A stretch of DNA of 64,000 bases from Anas platyrhynchos (lineage: Eukaryota; Chordata; Aves; Anseriformes; Anatidae). The stretch is taken from contig NC_092606.1 of NCBI RefSeq assembly GCF_047663525.1, forward strand, positions 2,354,501-2,418,500, given 5' to 3'. Below, piece by piece: positions 59,002 through 64,000 of the stretch. Within the stretch, counting starts at the first letter, position 1. Each line of letters starts with the position of its first letter. The position numbers and the translations under genes are program-made. The notes under the pieces were generated by a model. That model saw only the letters and a program-made list of their open reading frames with translations. It made no database searches and was not told where the DNA came from.

Positions 59002-62000
59002 CTGAAAGGAAGACACAAATATATTTAAAAATTTAAGACTTTGCACTCTCCTGGGAAATTTAACACAAGGATGACTTATGAAGAAACCCAGACTTCAAAG
59101 TATTGAAATAGAGCCGGAGTAAATATTAAAAAGTAACAGTTCCACAATCTCCACGCAGGAGCACAACTTTAGTGTTAAAAGCTGAACAAACACAAGCTAT
59201 GAGAGCTCTGTATGTGGTTTCAAGTTGTTTTTGTCCGCTTTTTTCTTTCTTTCTCCAAACGTCCACTATATTCACCTGCATCATCAAAACAACACGACAC
59301 CTCAGCTAAAAAACAAAGCCAAAAAACTCCCCAAGCTATCAAGAATTACAATGAATAGCTTCTTTGATACCAGATGCTTTGAAAACATTTTTAAAATTAC
59401 ACAGAATCTAGCAACCAGCATTATTTTAGAATATTTGTAAGTGGAAATCCAAAGCCAAAGCATAAAGGATATAATAAAATAATATATTGTGATCCTAGAA
59501 AACTTGAGCAGGCCCCTAGAACAAAGGATGCAACAATAAAATTATATATACAAACAAAAAACACAAGTTCTGTAATGAATGACTCACTGATACCCAGAGC
59601 TAAACACAGGCATGAGCCCTGACCCCATTAATACCTGAGCTCACACAAGTAATTCCTGTTTGAGTAAATGGGAATATTCATGTGAATCTGTTCATGAATT
59701 TATTAAAAGCAATGTCTAATTTTATGTCCAAATTAATTTTTACCTGCAGATAAGCAAATATATCAGTTGGCTTGCTCACAAAAACACAAACCATGGAGAC
59801 AGTTCTTTATGCAACGCATAGTTAAGCTGCAGAACTTTCTGCCACATCATGCTATAAATACTAAGAATTTACATAGGTATGAAAATGTCTGTACAAATAT
59901 ACAGCAGAAAAATCCATCGCGGGCTATTAAATCCTGATATCGAAGTCCCTGAACCACAAATGACTGAAAGCTGGGTATGTAATCAAAGAAGCACCACTAT
60001 ACATTTGCCATACTCATATATCCATCCCCAGCTCCTGTCAGAAGCACAGCACTGGATTACACAGGGCTGCTCCAGTACAACCATTTATTTGTTTTAGGTG
60101 TTCTAGGACACCCCCCAGTCTTTAATTTACTTTTTTTTTTTTTTTTTTTGCAAGGCGGTGGCTCCATGGGGAAAAGGACTCCTCTCTAGATGCTGCATCT
60201 TTCAACAAAGGCCATTTGAGGTCCATTTCTCTCCCGTTTCATGTGTGCACTACGTGAGGCAGGACGAGGACACTACAGTTTACGATCTGACACCAAACAG
60301 ATTATGCAGTAACGTTTCACACCATCAGGAGCATGCAGGTAAAGCACTACTATGTTGCACTCTTATTAAGTTATTCAGCAAACCCCACTTTTCAATCTAC
60401 ATGCTAAGGTATTCACACACTGCCCAAGGCTGGCGTGTGTTGGCAGCAAGACTCCATGTGCTGTGAGCGAGCAGCACCCTCACTCTGTAAGCAAAGGCTG
60501 ATAGAACATGCTAGAGGTGTTCAAGCAGAAGCACAAATTTAATGAAAACTTTAACATTCCCCTCTGAGTTCTCATAATTTCTTAAAAAACCTTTATAAGC
60601 ATCTTCTATCTGTTTGCCTTTTTAACCACAAAGACAGGAAGCAGATGAATTCGTGTTCAAACAAAGCATGTGAGAACATCTCCCCCAGCCAGAAACTTAG
60701 TTTTAGTTAACTCTCCTTATAAAAGCACATGACACTGATTTTACAGCACAGTAAGTTTGTTATTTTAACAACAGAACCTACAAAAAAACCTTCAAAAATA
60801 CTTTGACCTAATAATGTCAATTGCCAGAAATGAATGTTTTCCTTTTAGTCATCCATTTCACTGGAAAAAAAGGAAGTCCCTTAAAAAAACAGAACAAGTC
60901 TGCGTGCAAAGTTACTCCTCAGATAAAACAGTGCCATGTCCCTGTACTTCAAAGAAATCAGTTTCTTCTGAAGCTATTTTCTCTCTGGTAGAGAAAGACC
61001 ATGCAGCCCGGTGTATTAGAAAACTACTGCTATGGTAAGCAGTCTCATTTTCTCCACACAACTCTGCAAAGGTAACTATCATATATAAAACCTAAAACAT
61101 ACTTTTCACAATCGAAACAGATTATACCTTGCCTAGTATTCCAGTACTGAAGGCAGACATCTTATCAGCAATTAATGAAATCATTTCTGGAAGAAACTAA
61201 GACTTAACACCAAGTTATTTTACCAAGACTTGGTCAGAAGGACTAGCATATGTTCAATAACTCGGTTTTCAACCAAGTACATCATAATTTCCCCTCATCA
61301 CTTTGCTGTGCTACCTAAAAATCCCAGTGGTTACTCTAACACTGCTTTGCCAAATGTTAACTCTAATATGACCTTTTAAAATTAATATATTTATGAAGTT
61401 CCATAAACACTTGTTGTAACATGCCCACTGTTACATGGGATTCTTAAATTCCCAATGAAAAAATGCCCTGGTTGTGGAGGGGAGCCCCGAACCACATCCT
61501 CATTTTTGGTACATTTATTATTTCAGGCCCAAAGGTCCAAGCTTGCCATGTGCACATTGCTATTCCCAACGCTGAGATGAGCACTCAGTGCTCAAGGCAC
61601 CGTTCTTGGATCTGAAAAACAACCAACGTTTTTTCCTGGTATAACCAGAAATACAGTATCCTTGGAATATTTACCACACTATTCACCCCTTGCCTCGACA
61701 CGCTGGCAAACATCTGAGGAACCAACTCAGCTTGAAGTCTCTTTAAACTGTTAGAGCTGTTAAAGCAATATTTTCAAACAAAATTTGACATGGAAATAGT
61801 GAGTATACAGCAAACAGTGAAGCAATTCCAGTAGACTCAGTAACACTCATTTGCTCATTGAGAAGCAGTTGCAAGTACTGAAGAAATGATTCTCTTGTTA
61901 AAGTTCCAGAGAGACAGAATTCCTGACCACAAGCCTTGCTACATAACATGAAAAACAAAACAGTGATTCAAGAAAAACATGCCCTGACAAGAATGGCAGA

Positions 62001-64000
62001 GGTCTGGACTTCTGGAAAACTATTAATTTCTTAAGAAGGAAGAGGTTAAGTTTTTGTCTAAAAAAACGTATTTGGAGCTTAACAGAGATTTCTTTTTTTT
62101 TAAAACCCACAGAAAATTGAGTAAGAGCCTACAGTATGACTTCCAACTTGAACAGCTCAAACTGACACATCGATTCTGGCACTGAAGACACGAACCAAGG
62201 TATAAGTTTAATGCGTTGCCTTGTTATTTACATATGTGCAGAGTCAAACTGTTCTGCACAGCTATGAGAAAACCACCGTGATCTTCCTTCAGAAACTAAG
62301 GCTTACATTTAACCCACAGCACATTGTCCAAAGCATTCAAAAGCTGCATACAGCGGTGTTCCCAGTCAAACATATTGATAACATTAACTTTTAACTTATC
62401 TGTTATCATACCATCGCGCCCATATAATTCTGTTAAAGTTCTTGTCAGAGTTCTCTCTCAATAGATTAAGCTGAGCTCTAACTGCTTCCTAGCAAACCCC
62501 TAGAAATAAAGACAAAGATGTTAAACTACCAGTAAAAGCAAAGCCATAACATCACAGAGAAAGTGATACAGTATTAGTATCACTGGCATTCTTGGCTGTT
62601 TCACTGGGTACAAGAGAAACCTAAAAATACATTTAGCTTTTTAAAATTAATCACATTTTAAAAGCAGATGGAGATTAATTCTAACCAGTTGTAAGAGGAC
62701 CCTCCAGAAGAACTGTAGCACATGCAATTTAAAAAATATGCTCTTATTGCTCCAGTTTGGAAGAGGTCTGAAAAATAAATATGGATATTTTGGTAAGAAT
62801 TAAAGATGCAAAGAATTGCATGGAGCTACCCAGCAAGTTTAGTGATGTTCAATAACATACTGTAGAATGCCATGCTAAATGTAGGAAGGATTGTATACCT
62901 AAACACCAAAATCAGTATTTAGGAAACAAGTTTGGCTGTAACCCCCCCTCTTTCTCCCCTACTTAACACAGAAGGAAGAAAGATTTTTAGGAATCATTAG
63001 GGCACCGAATCAATCTGTTGACAAATGACTCATTAAAGGCCAAGGGGACAGGTGGCAGACAGGCTTAGAAAATAATCAGTTAGAAATGTAGGTACATGAA
63101 CTCTTAAATCAATTTCAAATCCATCTTCAAAGCATCTGGACAAGGCTAGTTCAATGTGATACTGGGCATAAAAAGGCAAACTTTACGTATTTGAAAACAT
63201 ACTTCTAATTAGAATCTGATCTTTATGAACCTCAAGCAAAATAAACAACTAACAAAAACCCCTCACTGAATAAGCCTAATTTAACAGATAACTTTTGAGC
63301 TTATAGTCTTACATACAGAGCACACTTCTTCCAACTTGCTCTTCTTCCTGTATCACATCAGCATTTTTTGTTTTATTTCACATCTACACAGAACTCGTAC
63401 ACTTTGTGTGAAGTACAAACCTTAGAGTCACACATTCATGTGACTCTCCACAGCAGGGAAACCCTATTTTTTCTATCCAGTTTGCTTTGATTTCAAGTTA
63501 AATCAGTACGAATGAAATGAAGTAGAAACAGCAATTACTGCTTCAGCGGCAGCTGAACACCTTTGTTCATGTGACCTCATTACCAGAATTATGCTGAGTT
63601 CCAGTGTATAAGATTTAACAAGGATACTGAAAAAACCAGGGAAGCCAGAATACATATTAGGATCAGAAAACATGCCACACAGAGGTTCAAAAAGAAAAAT
63701 AAATAAATAAAATAAAGAGCAAAGTAAATAATAAGAATTAGGAAAACGGTAAGCAAAGGCAAGGAGTTTCAAGCCAACAACATAAGGTAGGATGGTTCAG
63801 TTCCAGTCAAATTTAGTCTACAGATAAGAGACATATTAAAATAAAGAGCAATAAACATTGCTAAAAAAGCTCATGACATGGTGCTTCGCCTTCAGTGGGA
63901 GGTCTTAATTTAAAGAGGGGGTGCTAGATGGATATGATTTAATCCAAAGTGTTTAGGGAAGTCCTCCGGCATGTGCCAGCCTGGAAGTCTAACCAGGTGA
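59002..64000 (-). other. APPBP2: APPBP2 intron 1 (partial)
   Basis: At least 5 kb of intron lies upstream of exon 2. There is no CpG island and no sequence resembling the APPBP2 first exon, so the promoter is further right. It contains a 19-T tract (60,131-60,149) and an (AAAT)n-like run near 63,695-63,717. No other gene is seen. Confidence 0.75.

Noticed and set aside
59879..61038. Open frames in APPBP2 intron 1
   Set aside because: None resembles the APPBP2 N-terminus or a known protein, and there is no CpG island.
1..64000. tRNA, rRNA, microRNA, CRISPR, operon-type or viral gene signatures
   Set aside because: None was recognised on reading either strand. A covariance-model search for small RNAs would be needed to exclude a microRNA or snoRNA in the introns.

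Overview
This is a piece of a bird nuclear chromosome. The evidence is split genes with canonical GT-AG introns, vertebrate protein families, a CpG-island promoter, fragments that look like the bird/reptile LINE CR1, compact introns and very few interspersed repeats. The exact species cannot be told from the sequence alone. Three genes are present, in the order and orientation they have at human 17q23.2: USP32 (minus), CHCT1/C17orf64 (plus), APPBP2 (minus). The bird counterpart is probably the chromosome 19 microchromosome; that is inference from synteny.

Layout. Positions 1-18,464 are the first intron of USP32. Its first coding exon (18,465-18,522, minus) lies in a strong CpG island at about 17.7-18.9 kb, and three CACGTG/CLEAR-type sites sit just upstream of its start codon. 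From 18.9 to 33.5 kb is a 15-kb intergenic spacer between divergent USP32 and CHCT1, with no gene but several stretches that resemble conserved non-coding DNA. CHCT1 can be reconstructed completely on the plus strand as five coding exons between 33,588 and 38,904, giving a 222-residue protein with a CHD1-type helical C-terminal domain. From 38.9 to 44.0 kb lie the probable CHCT1 3' UTR and a short convergent spacer. APPBP2 occupies 44.0 kb to the right end on the minus strand: a long 3' UTR (about 44,034-49,627), then twelve coding exons (49,628-59,001) encoding 539 residues. Only the first exon is missing, and it must lie beyond 64,000, past at least 5 kb of intron.

The genes are not an operon. 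They share a theme only loosely: USP32 removes ubiquitin, APPBP2 is a TPR-type substrate receptor for a cullin-2 ubiquitin ligase, and CHCT1 is a small, poorly characterised protein carrying a domain shared with CHD1/CHD2 chromatin remodellers. I found no RNA gene, CRISPR, intact mobile element or clearly new biological system. The most useful observations are the complete CHCT1 model with its cryptic last exon behind a 28-T tract, the cluster of CLEAR motifs at the USP32 promoter, two RFX X-box-like sites near CHCT1 and in the APPBP2 3' UTR, and ancient MIR-like fossils.
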